A stretch of DNA of 64,000 bases from Bradyrhizobium sp. C9 (GTDB taxonomy: Bacteria; Pseudomonadota; Alphaproteobacteria; Rhizobiales; Xanthobacteraceae). The stretch covers positions 62,001 through 126,000 of the forward strand of contig NZ_NWTG01000002.1 of assembly GCF_002532045.1 (NCBI RefSeq). Reading direction: 5' to 3'. Within the stretch, counting starts at the first letter, position 1. Every line of letters starts with the position of its first letter. A program made the translations under genes and the position numbers. Of this stretch, positions 8,283-15,916 are shown one piece after another. The notes under the pieces are model-generated. The model had not been told where the DNA came from, made no database searches, and saw nothing but the letters and a program-made list of their open reading frames with translations.

Positions 8283-9056
8283 CTAGCGCTCGACGAACGC
8301 CTTCTCGATCACGAAGTGACCGGGCGTGTTGCCGCTGCCTTCCTTGAAGCCGCGGGTCTCGAACAGCTGCTTCAGCTCGTCCAGCATCGCCGGGCTGCCG
8401 CACATCATGATGCGGTCGGTCTCGATGTCGAGCGGGCCCTGATGCAGGTCGGTGAACAGCTGGTTGGAGGTGATCAGGTCGGTGATGCGGCCGCGGTTGC
8501 GGAACGGCTCGCGCGTCACGGTTGGATAGTAGGAGAGCTTCTCGGACAGCAGCGGCCCGAACAATTCGTCGTCGCGCAGCTTGGCCACCAGCTCCTCGCC
8601 ATAGGCGAGCTCGGAGACCTGGCGGCAGCCATGCACCAGCAGGATCTGGTCGTAGCGATCGTAGACCTCGGGGTCCTTGATCAGGCTCGCGAACGGCGCA
8701 AGACCGGTACCGGTCGACAGCAGCATCAGCCGCTTGCCGGGGATCAGGTTGTCGGTGATCAGCGTGCCGGTGGCCTTGCGGCCGACCAGGATGGTGTCAC
8801 CCTCGCGGATCTTCTGCAGCTTAGAGGTGAGCGGGCCGTCCTGCACCTTGATCGAGAAGAACTCGAGCTCTTCCTCGTGGTTGGCGCTCGCCATCGAATA
8901 GGCGCGCAGTAGCGGCCGGCCCTCGACCTCGAGGCCGATCATGGCAAACTGGCCATTCTGGAAGCGGAAACCGGAATCGCGGGTCGCCCGGAAGCTGAAA
9001 AGCGTATCGGTCCAGTGCTGAACAGAAAGAACTTTCTCTCGATAGAACGCGCTCAT
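8283..9056 (-). CDS. fpr: Ferredoxin--NADP+ reductase
   Basis: At 257 residues this matches the bacterial (subclass I) flavodoxin/ferredoxin-NADP reductases. It has the FAD-binding motif RAYSMAS (near residue 51), GRKATGTL for FAD contact, the NADP-binding GTGLAPFAS and VHGCRQ, the pyridine-nucleotide motif MMCGSPAM and the short C-terminal AFVER typical of the group. It transfers electrons between NADPH and ferredoxin or flavodoxin in the cytoplasm and is often linked to oxidative-stress and iron-sulphur metabolism. It stands alone between a repeat and a 297-base promoter region. The start is the ATG immediately before the conserved FYREKVLSVQHWTDTLFSF. Confidence 0.93.
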   Translation of the reverse strand: MSAFYREKVLSVQHWTDTLFSFRATRDSGFRFQNGQFAMIGLEVEGRPLLRAYSMASANHEEELEFFSIKVQDGPLTSKLQKIREGDTILVGRKATGTLITDNLIPGKRLMLLSTGTGLAPFASLIKDPEVYDRYDQILLVHGCRQVSELAYGEELVAKLRDDELFGPLLSEKLSYYPTVTREPFRNRGRITDLITSNQLFTDLHQGPLDIETDRIMMCGSPAMLDELKQLFETRGFKEGSGNTPGHFVIEKAFVER

Positions 9057-9353
9057 GGGTTTTCGTTTTCTCGACTGATCAGATTTAGAATGGTTTGATT
9101 TCTAGACTGCTCGCGACGGCGCTGAAGTGGCCGAAATCATTGAAGATCTCGCGTGTCCATTGCGCCAATGCATGAGATAGTCAAGATCAACTGGCGTGCA
9201 ATTGCGATCTCAGAATGGCAGTCGTCCGATTTCGCGCAGAGGTTCAGCCACGACATCGTTAACACGTGGCGCTGCAGGTAATTTACTTGCTGAGATCGCC
9301 GCCGATCTGGCAATTAATTGCTACGAAAGCCGCGGTGAAGGGAAAATGATCTC

Positions 9354-10289
9354 GTGGTCCTGATCAGCCAGCGAATCTTCCTGGAAACCATCAAAAAATA
9401 TTGTTTGGCGCGCTCGATTGCCGTCGAGGTGCGGTCCGGCGGCTGGCTGGTCATCATGACCAAAGGCGGCACGCGGCGACTTGCGATCGGCTACGACATC
9501 GGGCTGAACAGCGCGGTCGCGCATCAGGTCGCCAACGACAAATCGGCCTGCGCCGAAGTGCTGGCATCGGCCGGCATATCGGCCATTCCGCACAGGCTGT
9601 TTCTCGGCAGCAAGCTCAGCAAGCACATCCCCGGATCGGACTCGCTGGATGCGATGTTGCTTCTGCTCGCGCAGCATCCGCACGGCCTCGTCGTCAAACC
9701 CAACGAGGGGACCTCGGGCGAGCTGGTCTTCCGCGTCACGACGCGAACGCAACTGGAGACCGCGGTCGCGCGCATCCTCGCCGCGCATCCCAGCCTTGCG
9801 ATCTCGCCTTACGTCGAGATCAAGGACGAGGTGCGATTCATAGTGCTCGACGACTGCGCGCTGCTCGCCTACGTCAAATTGCGCCCAACGGCCGTTGGCG
9901 ATGGCGTCCATTCGCTGCGTGAACTCGCGCACAAGACTGCACCTGCCGACCTGCTTAAAACCATCACCGACGACTTCTCGCCTGCCGTGCTCGACTCCAT
10001 TCCGCCCAAAGGTGAATTACGTATTATCAACTGGCGGCATAACCTTGATTCCGGCGCCGAGCCAGTGCTGCTCAAGCACAAGGAAATGCCGCACTTCGGC
10101 GGCGCGCTCGCGATCAACGCCGCACAGGCTCTACGCATCCGCTTCGCCTCGATCGATGTAGTGCAGGTCGACGGCAGTTGGCACATCCTCGAGGTCAACT
10201 CCGGGGTAAAGATGGAAGCGCTCGGCAAGCGCGCCCCCGACCTCGTCGAAATGATTTACTCCACCGCGCTCGACAAAGTGTTCGCGTAA
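9354..10289 (+). CDS. Orphan ATP-grasp family protein (RimK/D-Ala ligase-like)
   Basis: The 311-residue protein has an ATP-grasp layout: ACAEVLASAGISAIPH (pre-ATP-grasp helix) near residue 70, the ATP-binding strand GLVVKPNEGTSGELVF near 120, a loop with TAVGDGVHSLREL near 185, and the Mg-binding end VVQVDGSWHILEVNSGVKME near 280. This resembles the C-terminal half of RimK, cyanophycin synthetase or D-Ala-D-Ala ligase, enzymes that make amide bonds through acyl phosphates. The ligated substrates are unknown. The GTG start has GAAGGGA about 10 bases upstream; an ATG eight bases earlier is in another frame and closes at once. No neighbour suggests a peptide product. Confidence 0.7.
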   Translation: MVLISQRIFLETIKKYCLARSIAVEVRSGGWLVIMTKGGTRRLAIGYDIGLNSAVAHQVANDKSACAEVLASAGISAIPHRLFLGSKLSKHIPGSDSLDAMLLLLAQHPHGLVVKPNEGTSGELVFRVTTRTQLETAVARILAAHPSLAISPYVEIKDEVRFIVLDDCALLAYVKLRPTAVGDGVHSLRELAHKTAPADLLKTITDDFSPAVLDSIPPKGELRIINWRHNLDSGAEPVLLKHKEMPHFGGALAINAAQALRIRFASIDVVQVDGSWHILEVNSGVKMEALGKRAPDLVEMIYSTALDKVFA

Positions 10290-10322
10290 TTGGCGCAGCA
10301 CGCGCTCCCCTCGCGCCCCCGA

Positions 10323-10523
10323 TCATTCTCGCGGGTGTTCTTTCTCAAAGGCGGCGACGATCAGTTCCGATTGCTCGACCTGTGCCGTAAGATGGTCGAT
10401 CTCGGCTTGCGTCTCCGGAAACACGTCAGCGCCTGCCGTATTTCCGGATTGCAACTCGGCGAGCAGTTCACGATTCTTCGTGATCTGCTCGCGGTGCCAA
10501 TCGATTTCGGGATCGTCTTGCAT
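10323..10523 (-). CDS. Small conserved-looking hypothetical protein
   Basis: The 66-residue acidic protein is probably two helices with coiled-coil character (DHLTAQVEQSELIVAAFEKE). It contains no Cys and no membrane segment. It lies 25 bases downstream of the receiver-domain gene on the same strand and may be co-transcribed. I recognise no family. Composition and codon use fit a real gene rather than a shadow. Confidence 0.6.
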   Translation of the reverse strand: MQDDPEIDWHREQITKNRELLAELQSGNTAGADVFPETQAEIDHLTAQVEQSELIVAAFEKEHPRE

Positions 10524-10548
10524 AGGCCAGGTCTCAATCGGCTAGGGA

Positions 10549-10905
10549 CTACGACGCCAGCTCGCGCAGCAGAGTGGATGGATAAACCGGCTTGGCAAAG
10601 AATTTGACGCCGTCTGGCAGATCGCTGGGCGGCGCCAGGCCCGAGATCACGAGCACGCGCACGCCCGGGTCGCAATCCAGCGCCCATTGTGCGAGTTCGA
10701 TGCCGTTCATTCTGCCAGTGAGCTTGATGTCGGTGACCAGCAGTGACGGGTGACGCATCTTGATGGCAAGCGCAGCCGTCTCGCCGTCTTCGCATTGGAT
10801 GACGTCGAAATGCCCTTCCTTCAACAACAGCGCAATCATGTCGCGCTGGATCGTGTCGTCCTCGACCACAATTGCGGTCTGGTGAATTGACCTCGTGTAG
10901 CCCAT
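10549..10905 (-). CDS. Stand-alone response-regulator receiver protein
   Basis: The 118-residue protein is a single receiver domain. The acidic pocket is E15-D16-D17, the phospho-acceptor is D59 in LLVTDIKLTG, the switch residue is S88 in VLVISG and the conserved Lys is K105 in FFAKPV. There is no output domain, so it may act like CheY/DivK-type single-domain regulators by binding another protein. No histidine kinase is nearby. The ATG has a GGAGGTT box directly upstream, which decides against a longer open frame. A small hypothetical gene follows on the same strand. Confidence 0.88.
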   Translation of the reverse strand: MGYTRSIHQTAIVVEDDTIQRDMIALLLKEGHFDVIQCEDGETAALAIKMRHPSLLVTDIKLTGRMNGIELAQWALDCDPGVRVLVISGLAPPSDLPDGVKFFAKPVYPSTLLRELAS

Positions 10906-11104
10906 GGCAACCTCCAAACGGTCAACCCCAGTGTTCAATGACTGGGGACGCTTAAAGTTCTGGTTCCAGACTCGATAACGGCGGGTTCCGGCGGGCGTTT
11001 GCAAGTTCCGAGCGGAACAACATTCGAGGTTGCCGCGTCATTGATGAGAGACGAGCCGGATGGTTCGGGCCTGGGAAAGGAAGTCGTGCCGGGAGGCAAA
11101 GCTG

Positions 11105-11374
11105 ATGAAGAACGCTGTACGCTCCGATCAGGATTTTTCTGACCCCTACAAGGCCGACGCGGCGGCTGGCGCGCCCAGCTATCTGCCTTCTCGACGACGG
11201 GTCGAAGACCCGGTGCCGGATGCCAATGGCATGCGGCATCAGGCGATAGAGCGAGAGACGACGACCGGCTCGCTTGGCGATCCCTTTGGCGCTCGCCTGC
11301 CGCACGACATCGTTTCCGAGATGGAAGCAGAGCTCAAGCAGCAGGTCGATCGGCTTGTCGCGGAGCGACACTAG
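11105..11374 (+). CDS. Hypothetical 89-residue protein
   Basis: The predicted soluble protein is polar, with a disordered first half (DPYKADAAAGAPSYLPSRRR) and a C-terminal helix (EMEAELKQQVDRLVAERH). The ATG follows a GGGAGG box at a good distance. It is divergent from the receiver gene. No family is recognised; the N-terminal part may be unstructured. Confidence 0.5.
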   Translation: MKNAVRSDQDFSDPYKADAAAGAPSYLPSRRRVEDPVPDANGMRHQAIERETTTGSLGDPFGARLPHDIVSEMEAELKQQVDRLVAERH

Positions 11375-11493
11375 CTGGCGATGAAGCGACGAGCTCGCAG
11401 ACTTCAACAGCGCAATCTCGCCTGCCGATGATGCTCCCGAGATCGCGGCGCGGAAACTCGAAGCAAGATCCCCGCCAGATCGATGGAGTTTTG

Positions 11494-11640
11494 ATGGGAG
11501 CGATCCTTGGACGCGCGATTTTCCAGGTCATGGTCGTTCTGGCGGCGGTCGGCATCGTTGCCCTCGCTTCCATGGCGGTCCACGGCGGCTACGCGCGTGC
11601 GGCGGTGCAGCTTGCAGCGAAATTCGCTCCGTCACTTTGA
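11494..11640 (+). CDS. Possible 48-residue single-pass membrane protein
   Basis: An ATG preceded by GGAG opens a short frame with one strongly hydrophobic helix (VMVVLAAVGIVALASMAV) followed by a small basic tail. An upstream ATG in the same frame (11428) would add a polar leader without hydrophobicity. Small membrane proteins like this are hard to separate from chance frames. Confidence 0.4.
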   Translation: MGAILGRAIFQVMVVLAAVGIVALASMAVHGGYARAAVQLAAKFAPSL

Positions 11641-11711
11641 TCGATTCAGCGGCTTGCCCCTCCCGCCCAAGGGAGTACGCTGACGCGTATTAGTCGATCC
11701 GGATACAGATT

Positions 11712-11939
11712 ATGCGCAAACTCCTTTTGAACTTCCTCGCCGTCACGGCGTTCGCCGCTGCCTTCAATCCACCGCCCGCCAGCGCCGTATTCTGGCGCGG
11801 CGTGACGGCCCCGACGAATATCGACATCCACGGCTATCCGATCATCAAGGAGCCGCCGCCGAGCACATGCCAGCTGATCCATGTGAACGGTTTCTGGGTC
11901 CGGCAATGCCTGGATTTGTCGCATCGTTATTGGCGATGA
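11712..11939 (+). CDS. Small secreted hypothetical protein
   Basis: The 75-residue product has a clear signal peptide (MRKLLLNFLAVTAFAAAF, cleavage after PASA). The mature part is about 50 residues with two cysteines (CQLIHVNGFWVRQC) that could pair in the periplasm. It has a short basic N-terminus and ends in HRYWR. I know no function. It is flanked downstream by a repeat. Confidence 0.6.
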   Translation: MRKLLLNFLAVTAFAAAFNPPPASAVFWRGVTAPTNIDIHGYPIIKEPPPSTCQLIHVNGFWVRQCLDLSHRYWR

Positions 11940-12027
11940 ACGACGGCGCGCCGCTTCCGACCTCCTCCCCGCTCGGCAGCGGCTATCGCATATGAAGTAC
12001 GGGAGTGCATCCGCGGGCTCACTTCGC

Positions 12028-12149
12028 CTCTCCCGCTTGCGGGGGAGGCGGACACGCATCGCAAGATGCGTGGCGGGTGGGGGTGTTTCCATAGTGGGAT
12101 ACCCGATGCGGAGACACCCCCACCCCGCCCTCCCCCGCAAGCGGGAGAG
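12028..12149. repeat. Long palindromic repeat (CTCTCCCGCTTGCGGG family)
   Basis: The ends CTCTCCCGCTTGCGGGGGAGG and its inverted copy CCTCCCCCGCAAGCGGGAGAG are long perfect arms, with inner GTGGGGGTGT/ACACCCCCAC arms around GGGATACCC. It belongs to a different family from the GTCGTCCC repeats and fills the end of an intergenic gap. Confidence 0.85.
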
Positions 12150-12182
12150 GGAGCCCAACGCCACAGCCCACACCACGCGAGG

Positions 12183-13139
12183 CTAGTTCGCGCCGCCCGC
12201 CGAATCGTCGAGCGCCTTGAAGGCGTCTTCGAGCTGCGGTGAGAGCGCGACGTTGAGCTTCTCGCCGGTCGGCAGGCGGGCGACGAACCACTTGTTATAG
12301 AGCGGGACGATGTCGCGGTTCGAGGCGAGCTTGCGGAAGGCGCGCTCGACCACGTCCTTCATCTGCGGCTCGCCCTTGCGGTACATGATGCCGTAGGGAT
12401 CGTAGGACAGATAGTCGCCGGTGACGCGGAATTTGTCCTGCGACTTGTGCCGCGCGATCAGGCCGTAGAGCAGGATGTCGTCGGTCGCGAACGCATCCGC
12501 TTTGCCGTCCACCAGCATCTGGTAGGACTGCTCGTGGTCGCCGGCGGTCACGATGTTGAGGCCGAGCTGTTGCTTGGCGTCGACATTGTGCATCGCCTGC
12601 TCGTTGGTGGTGCCCTTGGTCACCACCACCGTCTTGCCCTTCAGGTCGGCGACCTGGTTGACGGCGGACGCCTTCGGCACCATCAGCTTGGTGCCGGCCA
12701 CGAACATCAGCGGCGAGAATGCGACCAGCTTGCCGCGCTCGGAGTTCGCCGTGGTCGATCCGCATTCGAGATCGATCTTCTTGTCGACGACCGCCGGGAT
12801 GCGGTCGTCGGAGGTCACCTTGACGTAATCGATCTTGAGGTTGGCGTCGTCGACCTCGGCCCCGATCTCGTCGACGATCGCATCGCACAGCTCGAGGCTG
12901 TAGCCGATCGGCCGGTTGGAGTGGTCGAGGAACGAGAACGGCGGCGAACTCTCGCGATAGCCGATCCGCACCGCGTGCGTGGCCTTGATGTTGGCGAGCG
13001 TGGGGCTGAGCCCCTCGCCCGCCGGCTGTGCGGAGGCAGGTCCCGAGAGCAGGCTTGCCGCCAGCAGACATGCTGACAGCAGGCATGTCGGCAGGAGGGG
13101 CGCCTCAGCCCGTATCGGCCTCCAGCGGGCGCGATGCAT
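12183..13139 (-). CDS. Amino-acid-type periplasmic substrate-binding protein (GltI-like)
   Basis: The 318-residue protein has a signal peptide (cleavage near PASAQ, about residue 38) and the type II binding-protein fold of glutamate/aspartate ABC binding proteins. Recognisable parts are YRESSPPFSFLD, PIGYSLELCDAI, DLECGSTTANSERGK, VVVTKGTTNEQA and DGKADAFATDDILLYGL. The binding-pocket Arg and the Thr-Thr pair expected for acidic amino acids appear present. It should bind glutamate, aspartate or a related dicarboxylate in the periplasm. No ABC permease or ATPase is adjacent. It lies 12 bases downstream of a DctA-type symporter on the same strand, so the two are probably one operon. Confidence 0.85.
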   Translation of the reverse strand: MHRARWRPIRAEAPLLPTCLLSACLLAASLLSGPASAQPAGEGLSPTLANIKATHAVRIGYRESSPPFSFLDHSNRPIGYSLELCDAIVDEIGAEVDDANLKIDYVKVTSDDRIPAVVDKKIDLECGSTTANSERGKLVAFSPLMFVAGTKLMVPKASAVNQVADLKGKTVVVTKGTTNEQAMHNVDAKQQLGLNIVTAGDHEQSYQMLVDGKADAFATDDILLYGLIARHKSQDKFRVTGDYLSYDPYGIMYRKGEPQMKDVVERAFRKLASNRDIVPLYNKWFVARLPTGEKLNVALSPQLEDAFKALDDSAGGAN

Positions 13140-13151
13140 GCATCCCTCCCG

Positions 13152-14441
13152 TCAATGGCCGGCCATCACGGCGCCCGGCACCGCATCCTGCGGCACCGCG
13201 TCGTCGGGTCCGAGCTCGTGCTCGGCCTTCAGCTCGCCCTCCCACTTCGCGACCACGGAGGTGGCCAGCGAGTTGCCGATCACGTTGGTGGCGCTGCGGC
13301 CCATGTCGAGGAAGGTGTCGATGCCCATGATCATCAGCAGGCCGGCCTCGGGAATGCCGAACTGCGACAGCGTCGAGGCGATCACGACCAGCGACGCGCG
13401 CGGCACGCCGGCGACGCCCTTCGAGGTGATCATCAAGGTGGCCAGCATAGCGAGCTGCGTGCCGAGCGACATCTCGATGTGGTAGGTCTGCGCGATGAAG
13501 ATGCTCGCGAAGGTGCAGTACATCATCGTGCCGTCGAGGTTGAAGGAATAGCCGAGCGGCAGCACGAAGGCCGAGATCCGCGAGGAGGCGCCGAACCTGT
13601 TCAGTCCCTCCAGCGTCTTCGGGTAGGCCGCCTCCGAGGAGGCGGTCGAGAACGCGATCATCAGCGGCTCGCGGATCAGCCGCAGCAAATGGCTGTAGCG
13701 CGGCCCGATCACGATGAAGCCGACCGCGACCAGAATGCCCCACAGGATCAGCAGCGACAGATAGAAGCCGCCCATGAAGACGATCAGCTTCCAGAGCACG
13801 CCGAGGCCGTTCTTCGAGACCGTCGCCATGATCGCCGCCCACACCGCGATCGGCGCAAACAGCATCACGTAACCGGTAACCTTGAGCATGATGTGGGCGA
13901 GATCGTCGATCAGGCTCATGATCGGCTTCGACCGCTCAGGCATGGCGCCGAGCGCCACCGCGAAGAACACCGCGAACACCACGATCTGCAGGATCTCGTT
14001 CTGCGCCATCGCATCCGCGATCGAGGTCGGGATCAGATGGGTCAGGAATTTCTCGATCGAGAAGGCCGAAACCGGCAGGCCGGTGGACTGCGCCTTGTCA
14101 GGCAGCGTGCCGGGGAAATTGGCGCCCGGCTGCAACAAATTGACCATCACGAGGCCGAGCAGCAGCGAAACGAACGAGGCAGAGACGAACCAGCCCATGG
14201 TCTTGGCGAAGATGCGCCCGAGCTTGGCGCCGCTTCCCATATGGGCGATGCCGCCGACGAGGGTCGCGAACACCAGGGGTGCGATGATCATCTTGATCAG
14301 GCGCAGGAACAGCATAGCGATCAGGTTGACGTCGGCTGCGATCTCGGCGCGGCTGTCAGGAAAGTAGTTGAAGACGATCGTTCCCATTGCGATGCCAAGG
14401 ACCATCGCAAGCAGGATGTATTGCGTAAACCTGTTCGACAT
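13152..14441 (-). CDS. Dicarboxylate/amino acid:cation symporter (DctA/GltP family)
   Basis: At 429 residues with eight hydrophobic segments and hairpin loops, this is a DAACS-family secondary transporter. It carries the serine-rich hairpin FSTASSEAAYP, the NLDGTMMY motif (third-site and cation binding) and the second hairpin SKGVAGVPRASLVV. It imports C4-dicarboxylates or acidic amino acids with Na+ or H+ through the inner membrane. A periplasmic binding protein follows closely downstream. The upstream gap of 217 bases to a divergent reductase should contain its promoter. Confidence 0.92.
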   Translation of the reverse strand: MSNRFTQYILLAMVLGIAMGTIVFNYFPDSRAEIAADVNLIAMLFLRLIKMIIAPLVFATLVGGIAHMGSGAKLGRIFAKTMGWFVSASFVSLLLGLVMVNLLQPGANFPGTLPDKAQSTGLPVSAFSIEKFLTHLIPTSIADAMAQNEILQIVVFAVFFAVALGAMPERSKPIMSLIDDLAHIMLKVTGYVMLFAPIAVWAAIMATVSKNGLGVLWKLIVFMGGFYLSLLILWGILVAVGFIVIGPRYSHLLRLIREPLMIAFSTASSEAAYPKTLEGLNRFGASSRISAFVLPLGYSFNLDGTMMYCTFASIFIAQTYHIEMSLGTQLAMLATLMITSKGVAGVPRASLVVIASTLSQFGIPEAGLLMIMGIDTFLDMGRSATNVIGNSLATSVVAKWEGELKAEHELGPDDAVPQDAVPGAVMAGH

Positions 14442-14658
14442 TCTCTTACCCCCGTAAGTTCCCGGCGAAGGGCAAGTGTGGCAGATTTACGCAGCTACGC
14501 AACACGCTTCGCGCCGAGCGGGACTTTGCCGATCTGTTCCCGTTGTGGAATGCCAGCGCGCGGACTAGCGTTCATGCAGCGCACAATCTGTGCAATGAGC
14601 TGCGCGCGTCGCAGTCAAACTGCATGCGAAACGACCAACGTGAGGGGAGACACCGCCA

Positions 14659-15660
14659 ATGAACGACACCGTCAATCGCCAGATCCTGCTTGTTGAAAAG
14701 CCGACCGGCAAGCTCGGCCCCGAGCATTTTCGCCTGACCAAGGGCACGGTCCCCGCGCCGAAGGACGGCGAGGCGCTGGTGCGGACGCGCTACATCTCGC
14801 TCGACGCCGCCAACCGCGCCTGGATGCACGGCGCCACCTACCGCGCCGCAGTGGAGGCCAACACCGTGATGGCAGGCGGCAGCATCGCCGAAGTGGTGTC
14901 GTCGAACGACCCCGGCCTGAAGCCGGGCGATATCGTGTTCGGCGACACCGGCTGGCAGGACTACGCCGCCGTGCCCGCCAAGCACCTGGCCAAGATGCCG
15001 AAGCTCGAGCCGATGACCCATCTGCTCAGCGTCTACGGCGTGGCCGGCCTGACCGCCTATTTCGGCCTGCTCCATGTCGGCAAGCCGAAGGAGGGCGAGA
15101 CCGTGGTGGTGTCGGCGGCCGCCGGCTCGGTCGGCTCGATCGTCGGCCAGATCGCCAAGATCAAGGGCTGCCGCGTGGTCGGCATCGCCGGCGGCAAGGA
15201 CAAGTGCCACTGGCTGACCTCCGAGCTCGGCTTCGACGCCGCGGTCGACTACAAGGACGGCGCCACCTACAAGGCGCTGCGCGCAGCGGCGCCCAAGGGC
15301 ATCGACGTCTATTTCGACAATGTCGGCGGCGACATCCTCGAAGCCTGTTTGGCGCAGATGAACAACCGCGGCCGGATCGCCTGTTGCGGCGCGATCTCGC
15401 AATATGACGGCGTGCCCTCCGCGCACGGGCCGCGCGGCGTGCCCGGCCTGATCGTGGTGAAGCGGCTCATCATGCAGGGCTTCATCGTGATGGACTACAT
15501 GGACCAACGCGACGCCGCCCTCGCCGACCTGCAATCCTGGGTCTCCTCGGGCAAGCTCAAGGTCCAGGAAGACGTCATCGACGGCATCGAGAACACCCCG
15601 CAGGCGCTGATCGGCCTGCTCGCCGGCGAGAACCGCGGCAAGCGCATGGTGAAGGTGTAG
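14659..15660 (+). CDS. NADP-dependent oxidoreductase, CurA/leukotriene B4 dehydrogenase-like
   Basis: The 333-residue protein is a zinc-free medium-chain reductase. Features include the N-terminal substrate lobe (RTRYISLDAANRAWM), the conserved YGVAGLTAYFGLL, the nucleotide-binding AAAGSVGSIVGQIAK, and YFDNVGGDILEACLAQMNNRGRIA-type segments of the LTB4DH/CurA group (motif cut short here). It probably reduces alpha,beta-unsaturated carbonyl compounds with NADPH in the cytoplasm. It starts at an ATG after GAGGGGAGAC. It has no operon partner; a pair of repeats follows. Confidence 0.88.
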   Translation: MNDTVNRQILLVEKPTGKLGPEHFRLTKGTVPAPKDGEALVRTRYISLDAANRAWMHGATYRAAVEANTVMAGGSIAEVVSSNDPGLKPGDIVFGDTGWQDYAAVPAKHLAKMPKLEPMTHLLSVYGVAGLTAYFGLLHVGKPKEGETVVVSAAAGSVGSIVGQIAKIKGCRVVGIAGGKDKCHWLTSELGFDAAVDYKDGATYKALRAAAPKGIDVYFDNVGGDILEACLAQMNNRGRIACCGAISQYDGVPSAHGPRGVPGLIVVKRLIMQGFIVMDYMDQRDAALADLQSWVSSGKLKVQEDVIDGIENTPQALIGLLAGENRGKRMVKV

Positions 15661-15680
15661 CGGGAAGCGCTCTCAAACCC

Positions 15681-15723
15681 GTCATCCCCGCGCAAAGGCT
15701 TCGCCTTTTGCGCGGGGGTGACG
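15681..15723. repeat. Short palindrome GTCATCCCCGCGCAAAGGC...
   Basis: GTCATCCCCGCGCAAAGGC is followed by its inverted counterpart GCCTTTTGCGCGGGGGTGAC, a near-perfect stem of about 20 bp starting 20 bases after the reductase stop. The right half recurs in 30195-30326. It could serve as a terminator. Confidence 0.75.
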
Positions 15724-15757
15724 GTGTGAGGGTTGTAGTGAGTGGCCTCGCCATGCC

Positions 15758-15878
15758 GTCGTCCTGGCGAAAGCCAGGACCCATAACCACCGAGTTCGAT
15801 TGAGAGCGCGATAGTGGCCCCAGCGTCACACAACAACAAGCGGTTGGGGTAATGGATCCTGGCTTTCGCCAGGACGAC
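15758..15878. repeat. Long paired palindromic repeat (CCTGGCGAAAGCCAGG subtype)
   Basis: GTCGTCCTGGCGAAAGCCAG on the left and CTGGCTTTCGCCAGGACGAC on the right are inverted copies; the inner part carries GACCCATAACC and a degenerate partner. It sits between convergent genes and may help terminate both. Confidence 0.85.
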
Positions 15879-15916
15879 CGTGAATACGGAGAGAGATTCG
15901 ATTGCGCGGCACGGCC

